A stretch of 32,062 nucleotides of DNA from an uncultured Acidimicrobiaceae bacterium. GTDB lineage: Bacteria; Actinomycetota; Acidimicrobiia; Acidimicrobiales; Ilumatobacteraceae. Position 1 is the stretch's first letter. Each line of letters begins with the position of its first letter. Of the stretch, positions 1 through 8,209 are shown one piece after another. The stretch covers positions 1 through 32,062 of the forward strand of contig CALACK010000092.1 in NCBI GenBank assembly GCA_937890395.1, given 5' to 3'. The notes below the pieces were generated by a model. The model worked only from the letters and a program-made list of their open reading frames with translations. It was not told the DNA's origin and did no database searches. Position numbers and translations under genes: made by a program.

Positions 1-102
1 CTTCTTCTTGAGTTCAAGCTTCTTCTTCACCCCAGACGCACTCTTCTTAGGCACGCTCTTCGCAGATTTCTTTTTAGTAGCCGACTTTTTCTTTGAAACC
101 AC
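1..102 (-). CDS. Lysine-rich protein, N-terminal fragment (cut by window edge)
   Basis: An open frame of 34 codons starts at a GTG at 100-102 and runs off the window. It has a near-ideal ribosome binding site (GGGAGG at 111-116, 8 nt upstream). About half of the visible residues are lysine, with runs such as SATKKKSAKS, and no domain is visible yet. It lies downstream of ileS on the same strand, about 100 nt away. In related actinobacteria this place is often taken by a DksA/TraR-type zinc-finger protein with a Lys/Ala-rich N-terminus. That identity is a guess from position only; a histone-like or other basic protein is equally possible. That a gene starts here is well supported by the binding site and open frame. 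Confidence 0.6.
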   Translation of the reverse strand, partial: MVSKKKSATKKKSAKSVPKKSASGVKKKLELKKK

Positions 103-201
103 TATTGGCACCTCCCAAGCGGCCCAAAAATGAGGCGCTAATTTGACTGCCTTACGATAGCGGGTTCAAAGGTATAAATGTTCTAGTTTCGCTGCCTCGT
201 T

Positions 202-3200
202 TTATTTAACCAAATTTAGCGATACAAATACCGCGACACCGTCAAGATCGGCGTTCGGGGCATGGTTTTTGACAAGTTCGATGTCGGTTGCCAGAGTTTC
301 AGTCTTAATAGTTACAAAGTGACTAGATACCTGCTCAGCTAGTTCACTTGGCAAACCCAGCTGCAATTCAATTCGGTCCGATACATGCAACCCTGATTCT
401 CGTCGTAACTGCTGAATGAGTCTTATCAAGTCGCGCGCCACACCCTCTGATTCAAGGTCAGGTGTCAAATCGATATCAAGAACTACGACACCCTCCGAAC
501 TATTCAATGTGGCACTCGCACCAGAGCTTTTAGGAACAAGTTTCAAATTGTATTCGCCTTCGAATAAGTCAATCGCGCCGGCTGTAATAACGTTGCCGTT
601 TCGCTTCCAGTCACCTTTCTTAACCGCAACTATAACTTTTTGTGTGTTAGCGCCAAGTCTTGGGCCAACGACGCTTGGTACTACTTGTAATTCAAAAGCC
701 GCAACCGATGACACATCGTCGGTGAACTCGACACTACGCACATTTACCTCATCTGCAATTACTTCAACGAATTTGCGCAGACCTTCTGAATCGGCAGTGG
801 CGATAATCAGCTTCGCCAACGGAAGCCGAACGCGACGACTATGGATTTTTCTCAACGAAAGCGTGGTCGAGCAAACGTCACGAACGCGATCCATTGACGC
901 CACAAGCGCATCGTCTTGGATCAACGAGTCAGCTGTTGGCCATGACTGCAAATGAACACTCCGTTCACCTGTTAGCCCACGGAATATTTCTTCAGAGATC
1001 AACGGCAATACTGGCGCTGCAACTCGCGTTAAGACATGCAGTACCGAATGCAACGTATTGATCGCCGTGATGTCACCAGACCAGAATCGATCTCTGCTTC
1101 GTCTGATATACCAATTAGTCAGAACATCCAAAAACGTTCTGATTTCGGCGCATGCAGCAAACAGATCGTATTTGTCGAAACTATTCGTCGTATCAGAAAC
1201 CAAATCTCGCAATTTGGCAAAAATGTAGCGATCTAAAACATTTTCGCTCGAAGTATCAAATTTTCCGGTCAATGACTCGGCATTTGAATACAGAGTAAGA
1301 AAGTACCAACTATTCCAAAGTGGCAACATCACTTGACGCACAGTGTCACGCATTCCATCTTCGGTGACCGCAAAATCAGATCCACGCAAAATTGAAGACG
1401 ATAACAAATACCAACGCATTGCATCAGCCCCATGGCTATCAAAAACTTTCATTGGGTCTGGATAATTACGCAGACTCTTTGACATCTTGGCGCCATCTTC
1501 GCCGAGCACAATGCCGTGACTCACACAGTTGAGAAATGCTGGTCGATCAAATAGTGCTGTTGCCAAAACATGCAAGGTATAAAACCACCCGCGAGTTTGG
1601 CCGATGTACTCAACAATGAAGTCGCCTGGATAATGATTCTCGAACCACTCTTGATTTTCAAACGGATAATGAACTTGAGCAAACGGCATGGATCCACTCT
1701 CGAACCAACAATCTAAGACTTCAGGTACACGCCGCATCATTGATATACCAGTTGGGTCGTCTGGGTTGGGGCGCACAAGTTCATCAATCGTTGGCCGATG
1801 TAATTCTTGAATATCGACACCGAAATCGCGTCGAAGTTCTTCGAGACTTCCGTAGACATCGATGCGCGGATATTCAGGGTTGTCACTTCGCCAAACTGGA
1901 ATCGGCGAGCCCCAAAACCGGTTTCGACTGATCGTCCAATCCCGAGCGTTTTCTAACCACTTTCCAAAACTGCCGTTCTTCAAGTGGTCTGGCACCCAAG
2001 TCACTTGCTGATTCAATTCGACCATTCGCTCTTTAATTGCAGTTACTTTTACGAACCACGAACCAACTGCTTTATAAATCAGAGGTTTGCCTGTGCGCCA
2101 GCAATGGGGATAGGCGTGATCATAAGTCTCATGACGAATCACCACGCCACGATCTTTTAGAACTCGAATAATTGCTGGGTTGGCATCAAAAACCAATTGA
2201 CCTTCGAAATCTTTTACTTCGCTTGTGAAACATCCGCGTGAATCAACTGGAACTACGAGTTCTATGTTTTCATCTTGACAAACACGTTGGTCGTCTTCGC
2301 CGAAACCTGGTGCCAAATGCACTACACCAGTGCCGTTATCTGTGGTTACGAAATCACCAGCGATAACTCGAAATGAGTTCGGTTGCTCAGCAAAATAATT
2401 AAATAGCGGCGCATATTTTCGGCCAACCAATTCGGCACCTTTAAGTGTCGAAATAATCTTTGGCTCAGGAAATTCTCGCTCATAAGATGCAAGGCGTTCG
2501 ACTGCCAGAATTAGTTTTTTGCCGTCGTGCTCGATAATCGCGTAATCGACATCAACCGCAACTGCCAAAGCCAAGTTTGACGGCAATGTCCACGGAGTTG
2601 TTGTCCAAGCAAGAATAAACTCACCGGTTTCTAATTCAAAAGCAACCGTCAATGCAGGGTCTTGCACTTGCCGATAAGCATCATCCATTCGAGTTTCAGT
2701 GTTTGAAAGTGGCGTCTCAAGCGCCCATGAGTATGGCAAAACCCGAAAGCCTTCATAAATTAAGCCTTTGTCCCAAAGTGTTTTAAACGCCCACATCACG
2801 CTCTCCATATATGGAGTATCAAGCGTCTTATAGTCGTCTTCGAAATCAACCCATCGTGCTTGGCGAGTTACATATCGCTCCCAATCGCTGGTGTACTGCA
2901 AAACCGAACTTCGACAATATTCATTGAACTTGTCGATGCCGAAATCTGTGACTGCTTGTCGCCCAGAGATTTTCAGTTGGCGCTCAGCTTCGGCTTCTGC
3001 CGGGAGTCCATGACAATCCCAGCCAAAGCGACGCTCAACACGCTGACCTCGCATCGTGCGATACCTGGGTACCGCGTCTTTAACAAAACCTGTTAGTAAA
3101 TGTCCGTAGTGCGGCAATCCATTTGCGAAAGGTGGACCATCATAAAAAACATATTCGTTTTCGCCATTGGCTCCGGCTTGATTCAATTCAACAGATGCTT

Positions 3201-3288
3201 CGAACGTTCTGTCTTGTTTCCAAAACTCTAAAGTTCGTGACTCTTGTAATGGAAAATTTGGTTGCGGCTCTACTTGTGGGTAAGACAC
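202..3288 (-). CDS. ileS: Isoleucyl-tRNA synthetase
   Basis: Cytoplasmic enzyme that charges tRNA-Ile with isoleucine. The 1028-residue length is full size. The class I signatures are present: HYGH at residues 60-63 and KMSKS at 601-605. A connective editing domain is shown by the [10 protein letters not shown] block, and the anticodon-binding region follows. The GSWFV block, and the lack of an obvious Cys-rich C-terminal zinc finger, suggest the eukaryote-like (type 2) form of IleRS, which tends to be less sensitive to mupirocin; that subtype call is from memory of the families. The start is a GTG only 7 nt after the yggT stop and has no clear Shine-Dalgarno sequence, so translation is probably coupled to yggT. 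The gap leaves no room for a T-box leader. Its place at the downstream end of the dcw cluster is common in actinobacteria. Confidence 0.97.
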   Translation of the reverse strand: MSYPQVEPQPNFPLQESRTLEFWKQDRTFEASVELNQAGANGENEYVFYDGPPFANGLPHYGHLLTGFVKDAVPRYRTMRGQRVERRFGWDCHGLPAEAEAERQLKISGRQAVTDFGIDKFNEYCRSSVLQYTSDWERYVTRQARWVDFEDDYKTLDTPYMESVMWAFKTLWDKGLIYEGFRVLPYSWALETPLSNTETRMDDAYRQVQDPALTVAFELETGEFILAWTTTPWTLPSNLALAVAVDVDYAIIEHDGKKLILAVERLASYEREFPEPKIISTLKGAELVGRKYAPLFNYFAEQPNSFRVIAGDFVTTDNGTGVVHLAPGFGEDDQRVCQDENIELVVPVDSRGCFTSEVKDFEGQLVFDANPAIIRVLKDRGVVIRHETYDHAYPHCWRTGKPLIYKAVGSWFVKVTAIKERMVELNQQVTWVPDHLKNGSFGKWLENARDWTISRNRFWGSPIPVWRSDNPEYPRIDVYGSLEELRRDFGVDIQELHRPTIDELVRPNPDDPTGISMMRRVPEVLDCWFESGSMPFAQVHYPFENQEWFENHYPGDFIVEYIGQTRGWFYTLHVLATALFDRPAFLNCVSHGIVLGEDGAKMSKSLRNYPDPMKVFDSHGADAMRWYLLSSSILRGSDFAVTEDGMRDTVRQVMLPLWNSWYFLTLYSNAESLTGKFDTSSENVLDRYIFAKLRDLVSDTTNSFDKYDLFAACAEIRTFLDVLTNWYIRRSRDRFWSGDITAINTLHSVLHVLTRVAAPVLPLISEEIFRGLTGERSVHLQSWPTADSLIQDDALVASMDRVRDVCSTTLSLRKIHSRRVRLPLAKLIIATADSEGLRKFVEVIADEVNVRSVEFTDDVSSVAAFELQVVPSVVGPRLGANTQKVIVAVKKGDWKRNGNVITAGAIDLFEGEYNLKLVPKSSGASATLNSSEGVVVLDIDLTPDLESEGVARDLIRLIQQLRRESGLHVSDRIELQLGLPSELAEQVSSHFVTIKTETLATDIELVKNHAPNADLDGVAVFVSLNLVK

Positions 3289-3295
3289 GCGCGAC

Positions 3296-3547
3296 TTAAC
3301 ATCTCAGGATCATGCCCTGCACAACAATCTGCAGGAATAACAACACAATCATGGAAGAAAAATCAATTGCACCAGTTCGGGGCAATTTTTGACGCACTGC
3401 GCTCAAGACTGGCTCAGTAATGCGACCAACAAAATAAGAAACTTGGGCGATGAACCCACCACTTGTCGAAGGAAACCAAGAAAGTACAACTCGTACGATG
3501 ATCATCATCGTAAAAAGTGACACTGCATTACATAAAAGTGATCGCAT
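3296..3547 (-). CDS. yggT: YggT-family membrane protein
   Basis: Small integral membrane protein of 83 residues. A first hydrophobic helix covers about residues 8-25 ([16 protein letters not shown]) and a second covers about 62-80. Between them lies the family pattern: R-V-V-L-S-W-F-P, then [10 protein letters not shown], then G-x-I-D-F-S-S-M. The family is found next to sepF in many Gram-positive dcw clusters and is linked to division or membrane organisation, but its molecular role is not settled. It follows sepF by 21 nt and precedes ileS by 7 nt, so it is almost certainly cotranscribed with both. Confidence 0.9.
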   Translation of the reverse strand: MRSLLCNAVSLFTMMIIVRVVLSWFPSTSGGFIAQVSYFVGRITEPVLSAVRQKLPRTGAIDFSSMIVLLFLQIVVQGMILRC

Positions 3548-3568
3548 ATTTTAAACTTTCGACTAGTT

Positions 3569-4096
3569 CTAGCCGCGAATTACTCGAGCGCCAGATGGTT
3601 TCATCATAAACACTCCAGAGCTTACTTTCTCCATCCCTCCACCTTGTGCGTAACAGACACCGCTAGCAAAATCGAGAATTCGACGCATAACTCTCGTATC
3701 GGTGTCTTGTAGATCAATAATCACTGGAGTGCCTTTTCTGAAATGATCGACAATTCCTTTGACCTCTTCGTAACTTTGTGGACAGACCGTAATCGGCGTA
3801 CTTGAGGGAGCTATAGGTCGAACACTCGCATCATCACGGCGACCAGCCGCTGGTCTAAGCGTTAGTCCAGAGTCGTGCTGTTCTTGTTGCCTACGAATTG
3901 CCACCTCTGTCTGCAGATCGCCGGCGCCATCAGCGTCATCAAAACGTGATCGATTGCCTTGAACTTGCGCACCGCGACGACCATCTCTCACATCACTGCC
4001 AAAATCTTGCTCGCTTTGCGGCTCATCCTGGAAGTCGTCATACGAATGATCATCGCCCAGACCTAAATAATCCATTGCACGTCGAAACATTGACAT
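3569..4096 (-). CDS. sepF: Cell division protein SepF
   Basis: Cytoplasmic membrane anchor for FtsZ; it substitutes for FtsA, which is absent here as in other actinobacteria. The 175-residue protein starts with a short amphipathic helix (MFRRAMDYLGLGDD) that would insert into the membrane. A long acidic/Arg/Gln linker follows (about residues 17-95). The C-terminal SepF domain (about 100-175) carries the signature RKGTPVIIDLQDTD, then RRILDFASGVCYAQGG and a final VFMMKP strand. The start was chosen because the membrane-targeting helix begins there; the second ATG two codons later is also possible. The gene lies 52 nt after yggS. A TAAACT sequence 6 nt before the start (4103-4108) could be a leaderless -10 box, but no -35 is visible. 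Confidence 0.95.
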   Translation of the reverse strand: MSMFRRAMDYLGLGDDHSYDDFQDEPQSEQDFGSDVRDGRRGAQVQGNRSRFDDADGAGDLQTEVAIRRQQEQHDSGLTLRPAAGRRDDASVRPIAPSSTPITVCPQSYEEVKGIVDHFRKGTPVIIDLQDTDTRVMRRILDFASGVCYAQGGGMEKVSSGVFMMKPSGARVIRG

Positions 4097-4148
4097 CTGA
4101 TCAGTTTAGTTGCCAAATTGCTCTTAAAACGGGACTTTAAATTCGCTT

Positions 4149-4838
4149 TTATACCCTTGTGCCAAATAATCCTGACCCAATGCGTACCGCAGTTGAACCT
4201 TCTTCGACTGCTATTTCGAGGTCTGAAGTCATCCCCATACTTAATTCTTTGAGACCTAAATCTTTGGCTATTTTGCCAACGAGACGAAACGCATTTCGAG
4301 TAGCTGTCATATCGCTTTCCGTGGGCCCAACAGTCATTAATCCAATGACATCTAGACCAAGGCTCCGAGCCCTTGTGAGCAAAGCTTCAACATCGCTCGG
4401 TTGACAGCCACCTTTATCTGGCTCATTTGTTGAGTTGACTTGCAGCATAATCTGCACTGGGTTGATTAGTTTTACTTGATTTCGTGTGAGGCAACGCTTC
4501 GCGATTTCATCTACCAAACTGAGGCGGTCAACACTCTGCCAAACATCAACAAAATTAAGCAGCGATCTGATTTTGTTACTTTGCAATCGTCCAATAAAGT
4601 GCACGGGCAATCTTTGATCTTTTGGCACTTGGTCTAATTTTGCGATTAACTCCTGCGCGTAGTTCTCGCCAACCGCGTCACATCCAGTTGTAAATGCACT
4701 AGTTATTGCAGTCGCGTCAAAAGTCTTTGTGACCGCAATCAACTTGACGTTTTTGCCACCTGCATTTAAAATTCGGGCACGAATTGCAGAAACTCGCTCG
4801 GTGAGTGCTTCCAAGTTCGGCGAACTAACTGTCGTCAC
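4149..4838 (-). CDS. yggS: YggS/PLPBP-type PLP homeostasis protein
   Basis: Pyridoxal-5'-phosphate binding protein of the YggS/YlmE/PROSC family, a single TIM-barrel domain thought to keep PLP and amino-acid pools balanced; it has no known catalytic reaction. The 229-residue length is typical. The PLP lysine is K38 in LIAVTKTF. Other family blocks are VGENYAQE, HFIGRLQSNK, LQVNSTNEPDKGG, GLMTVGP, LSMGMTSDLEIAVEEGSTAVRIGSGLFG. The start is GTG, 13 nt after the ftsZ stop. The order ftsZ-yggS-sepF-yggT is the conserved Gram-positive arrangement. The polyphenol-oxidase-like gene (ylmD/pgeF) that often sits between ftsZ and yggS is missing. Confidence 0.95.
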   Translation of the reverse strand: MTTVSSPNLEALTERVSAIRARILNAGGKNVKLIAVTKTFDATAITSAFTTGCDAVGENYAQELIAKLDQVPKDQRLPVHFIGRLQSNKIRSLLNFVDVWQSVDRLSLVDEIAKRCLTRNQVKLINPVQIMLQVNSTNEPDKGGCQPSDVEALLTRARSLGLDVIGLMTVGPTESDMTATRNAFRLVGKIAKDLGLKELSMGMTSDLEIAVEEGSTAVRIGSGLFGTRV

Positions 4839-4851
4839 CGACGATCAACAA

Positions 4852-5964
4852 TTACTTAAGAAAAGATGGAAGGTCGTCGTCGTCATCGCTGATCAACGGA
4901 TCAGCACCGCCGAATAATTCTTTCAATCGCGCAGGGTTCGAGTCTGGACGAGTCGTGCCCGAAGTCGCCGTATTGCGACCGTCATTTCGAGTGGCTGCAC
5001 GCTGTGACGATCCATCCGATCGATCAAAACCAGCGGCCACAACCGTGACCCGAACTTCGTCATTAATATCGTCATCGATAACTAAACCGTGAATAATATT
5101 TGCATCTTGATGTGCGACACTTCGCAGAATCTCCATTGCGTTCGTTACTTCAAACAACCCAACATTTGACGGGCCAGTAATATTTACAATCACGCCGCGA
5201 GCACCTTCGAGCGATGCCTCAAGCATCGGTGAATTGATCGCCGCATTTGCAGCAACTGTCGCACGATTTTCTCCGGTCGCAGAACCGGTACCCATCAATG
5301 CGGTGCCTGCATTCGCCAACACAGCCTTGACATCAGCGAAGTCAGTATTTATCAAACCCGGTGTCGTGATTAAACCAGTGATGCCCGAAACGCCCTGATA
5401 CAAAACATCGTCGGCTCGTTTGAATGCCTCAAGCAAAGTTGTCTTCTCAGTCGAGATCGTCAACAACCTTTCATTTGGAATAACCACAAGAGTGTCGACT
5501 TTTTCTTTAAGCGCAGCAATACCTGCATCGGCTTGTATTGCGCGACGACGACCTTCAAAAGCAAATGGACGAGTAACAATTGCCACGGTGAGTGCACCCT
5601 CAGACTTGGCGATCTCAGCGACAATCGGTGCCGCACCGGTTCCTGTTCCTCCGCCTTCACCCGCGGTGATGAATACCATGTCAGCACCAGCAATAATTTC
5701 TTGAATTTCGGCACGATGTTGTTCTGCTGCCAGACGACCAACTTCTGGGTCTGCGCCAGCACCAAGACCCCTTGTTAACTCGCGACCGATATCAATTTTT
5801 GTGTTTGCGTCACTCATAAGCAACTGCTGAGCGTCTGTGTTTATCGCAACAAATTCAATTCCGCGCATTCCCATAGCGATCATATTATTTACCGCGTTAA
5901 CTCCGCCTCCGCCAACTCCTATAACTTTGATGACTGCGAGATAATTCTGAGGCTGACCTGCCAT
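4852..5964 (-). CDS. ftsZ: Cell division GTPase FtsZ
   Basis: Tubulin homologue that polymerises into the cytokinetic Z-ring with GTP. It has 370 residues. The N-terminus [19 protein letters not shown] and the tubulin signature GGGTGTG (104-110) form the nucleotide site, and [11 protein letters not shown] is the T7 loop that completes the GTPase site of the neighbouring subunit. A Gly/Asn/Thr-rich linker follows, then an acidic C-terminal tail ending [11 protein letters not shown]. This is the conserved peptide that would bind SepF and FtsW. The start ATG is fixed by the family N-terminus, yet it lacks a well-spaced ribosome binding site: the nearest good one, AGAGGTGA at about 5990-5997, lies more than 20 nt upstream and serves or spans a mini-ORF whose stop codon touches the ATG. 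The 79-nt gap before ftsZ is the largest between murB-ftsQ and yggS. Confidence 0.98.
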   Translation of the reverse strand: MAGQPQNYLAVIKVIGVGGGGVNAVNNMIAMGMRGIEFVAINTDAQQLLMSDANTKIDIGRELTRGLGAGADPEVGRLAAEQHRAEIQEIIAGADMVFITAGEGGGTGTGAAPIVAEIAKSEGALTVAIVTRPFAFEGRRRAIQADAGIAALKEKVDTLVVIPNERLLTISTEKTTLLEAFKRADDVLYQGVSGITGLITTPGLINTDFADVKAVLANAGTALMGTGSATGENRATVAANAAINSPMLEASLEGARGVIVNITGPSNVGLFEVTNAMEILRSVAHQDANIIHGLVIDDDINDEVRVTVVAAGFDRSDGSSQRAATRNDGRNTATSGTTRPDSNPARLKELFGGADPLISDDDDDLPSFLK

Positions 5965-5991
5965 TTAAGATAAATCCACAAAGATAAACAT
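5965..5991 (-). other. Possible 8-codon leader ORF abutting ftsZ
   Basis: ATG at 5989-5991 opens a frame encoding MFIFVDLS. Its TAA stop (5965-5967) directly touches the ftsZ ATG at 5962-5964, in the same frame. AGAGGTGA overlaps the mini-ORF start, so spacing to this ATG is too short for a textbook site; a GTG at the fifth codon would be better spaced. The segment also contains a direct repeat of TTTATCTT. It could support reinitiation or coupled translation of ftsZ. Translation of the mini-ORF is not shown by sequence alone. Confidence 0.35.
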
Positions 5992-6043
5992 CACCTCTAT
6001 TCTGCCATATTTTTCAACCAGCAACAGGCATCTCGCCAATGCC

Positions 6044-8206
6044 CTACTTTGACTGAACAGTCGGGATATCTGGGTTACTCAGGTCAATTGAGATGATCTG
6101 CTTAGAATCCTGGCGTCGAAGCAACACCACAAGCGAAATGAGTTTGTTTAGCACATCTACGGGCTCACCAAAATTAACGAGTGTGCCTGACCTAAGCGTC
6201 ATTACTAATTGGTTGGGACCACCAGTGCCGACATTCAACACAAGTATTGCCAACTCATCAGGTAACCCAGTTGCCAACTGTGCTGCAGCTTTATAAAGGG
6301 CGCCGGCACTATTGCCAGGCGAGAGATTTGGGCCAACACCTGTTATTTGCAGATATTCAGTCGGCTGTCCATCTTCTACAGCCAAAACTCGGCCTTGTGC
6401 GTCAACAATCCGAGCGCGATTGTCGACACCTATAAACCAAGCGACCGGAACGCGTTCTGCGATTTCAATTAGCAAACGGGAAGGGAAAAATTGCTTGATG
6501 CGCACAGTCTCTACCCACGGGTCGTCTTCAAGTCGACGCGATGCTTCTCTAGTATCAACTGTGAGTAGAGGTTTACCTAGAAGTGACTGCTCAACGGAAA
6601 CCAACAGATCTTTGTTCATATATTTTGAACCTTCAATCTCGACATCACGCACAGAAATAATTGGTGATGCAAGGACGATGAGCACCAACGCAACAACAAC
6701 GAAAAAGGCAGAACCGAAAATCAAATACTTGGTTCTTTTTTGAAAAGACCTCTTCAAAGTCGCTTCACGCTCAACATCTGCCGCTGCGTCATCAATAATG
6801 ACGAAGGTCGCTGAACTCGGAGCAATATGTACCGTCTCGGTCCGAGCATCAATCGGAAACGTGCTGTCAGTAGGTAACCGCAGCTCTTCGTCAATTATCA
6901 CAATTCGCCTAGGTACATCAGTTTCCAACGCGACTGTTTCTATTTTCGATATTTCAACAACCGCCTGGATATCTGAGTCAAGGAAAGTAGTCGAATCTTT
7001 GACTATCGGCTCGAGTTTGTCATCAAGTTCGTATTCGACGACATGCACGTCTGGTTTTGTAACTCTAAAAATACTGATCGGAGTTGCATCGCCTTCAAAT
7101 GCATCTTTCAACTCTTCAAGCACATCATCCGAAAGTTTTTCAGAAACCACAGGTACAGGTAGCGACGAGTCAGGACTATTAGAGACACCAAATACTGCAT
7201 CTAGTTGAGAGTTCGAGTTTGACGGCTTAAGGGTTTGTGCACCTGCTTGAGAACTGACTGGAGTTGGAAAACCAACTAAACGAATTTCACTACGAAGATC
7301 AATCCCATGTGCTTCGCTGACGCGCTGGCGAACGAACGTCATCAACTCGACGACATCGTCTGCGCTTCCGCCTTCGTCAGATTGAATAAAGTTTGCGTGC
7401 TTGTCCGAGACGCTGGCCGAGCGAATTCTGTATCCCCGCAATCCGAGTTCGTCAATTAATTCGCCTGCAGACGTAACTCCTGCTACTGGGTTAACAAAAA
7501 CCGAACCTGCATTTTGACCACCAGGTTGATTTTCGCGGCGCCACTTAACGATCTCAGACAATCTCGCCTGACCGACAATTGTGTCGCCCCAACTCAGTCG
7601 CAAAGTTGCAGACAATACGACATGATCGTCGGTTAAATCTGAACCACGAAATCGCAAACCCAAATCAGCAGCGGAGACATTTGCTTCGATTCCGCGCTCG
7701 ATATGAAACAGCCGTACGCTAAGCAACGACGCAATCATGTCGGCGCCGTGACCGCCCGCATTCATTCGCACTGCCCCACCTATTGCACCTGGCACTCCGA
7801 CTGCCCACTCAAGCCCGGTCAAACCATGATGAACACTTTGACGCGCCAAAACGGGAAGGGGCGCCATCGCCCCAGCAATCACAATTGGAGATTCACCGAC
7901 GGTCGGAAGATTAATTAATTCAGCAAATGGTCCAAGTGTCACTGCGATGCCACGAAAGCCACGATCACTGACCAACATGTTGCTACCCCGACCAATCACT
8001 ACGACTGGAACCTTGACTTTAGATAACGCTCGCGACAGCGAATGCAGATCTTCAACAGTCAACACTCGCATGAATAACGCCGCTGCACCACCAACTCTGT
8101 AGGTCGTGTACTGGGCAAGTGGCTCGTTTTCGGTTACGCGATCTCCTAAGAGCGATGCGATTCGCGATAAATCTCTATCATTAGCATCCGCGATATCTGT
8201 TATCAC
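6044..8206 (-). CDS. murB-ftsQ: MurB-FtsQ fusion: UDP-MurNAc reductase joined to divisome protein FtsQ
   Basis: One uninterrupted frame of 720 residues. Residues 1-313 are MurB, the FAD/NADPH enzyme that reduces enolpyruvyl-UDP-GlcNAc to UDP-MurNAc. Visible blocks are YTTYRVGG (34-41), GRGSNMLVSD (72-81), GVPGAIGGAVRMNAG (137-151), the catalytic-serine motif NAGSVFVNP (S235) and the C-terminal acid in SEIRLVG (E307). Residues about 314-490 form an acidic, low-complexity linker with no evident domain. Residues about 494-513 are a transmembrane helix, preceded by KRSFQKRTK. Residues about 517-585 form a POTRA domain (SVRDVEIEGSKYM, then DDPWVETVRI), and the rest is the FtsQ beta domain. MurB and the linker would be cytoplasmic, and FtsQ extracellular. 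The start is GTG, 3 nt after the murG-murC stop. Separate murB and ftsQ genes are the norm. No stop or likely internal start was noticed at the junction. Confidence 0.93.
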   Translation of the reverse strand: MITDIADANDRDLSRIASLLGDRVTENEPLAQYTTYRVGGAAALFMRVLTVEDLHSLSRALSKVKVPVVVIGRGSNMLVSDRGFRGIAVTLGPFAELINLPTVGESPIVIAGAMAPLPVLARQSVHHGLTGLEWAVGVPGAIGGAVRMNAGGHGADMIASLLSVRLFHIERGIEANVSAADLGLRFRGSDLTDDHVVLSATLRLSWGDTIVGQARLSEIVKWRRENQPGGQNAGSVFVNPVAGVTSAGELIDELGLRGYRIRSASVSDKHANFIQSDEGGSADDVVELMTFVRQRVSEAHGIDLRSEIRLVGFPTPVSSQAGAQTLKPSNSNSQLDAVFGVSNSPDSSLPVPVVSEKLSDDVLEELKDAFEGDATPISIFRVTKPDVHVVEYELDDKLEPIVKDSTTFLDSDIQAVVEISKIETVALETDVPRRIVIIDEELRLPTDSTFPIDARTETVHIAPSSATFVIIDDAAADVEREATLKRSFQKRTKYLIFGSAFFVVVALVLIVLASPIISVRDVEIEGSKYMNKDLLVSVEQSLLGKPLLTVDTREASRRLEDDPWVETVRIKQFFPSRLLIEIAERVPVAWFIGVDNRARIVDAQGRVLAVEDGQPTEYLQITGVGPNLSPGNSAGALYKAAAQLATGLPDELAILVLNVGTGGPNQLVMTLRSGTLVNFGEPVDVLNKLISLVVLLRRQDSKQIISIDLSNPDIPTVQSK

Positions 8207-8209
8207 TGA

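Noticed and set aside
103-201. Terminator or promoter between ileS and the lysine-rich gene
   Set aside because: Short complementary pieces (GAGGC/GCCTC) are too far apart and no convincing -10/-35 pair was found. Only the ribosome binding site is supported.
416-955. Plus-strand open frame of 179 codons antisense to ileS
   Set aside because: It lies wholly inside ileS, shows Ser/Arg/Thr-rich low-complexity protein with no family features, and has no binding site. It is a shadow of the real gene.
3289-3295. T-box leader expected before ileS
   Set aside because: Only 7 nt separate yggT and ileS, so no leader can fit.
6798-7208. Plus-strand open frame of 136 codons opposite the murB-ftsQ linker
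   Set aside because: Ser/Thr-rich shadow of the acidic linker on the other strand, without domain or binding site.
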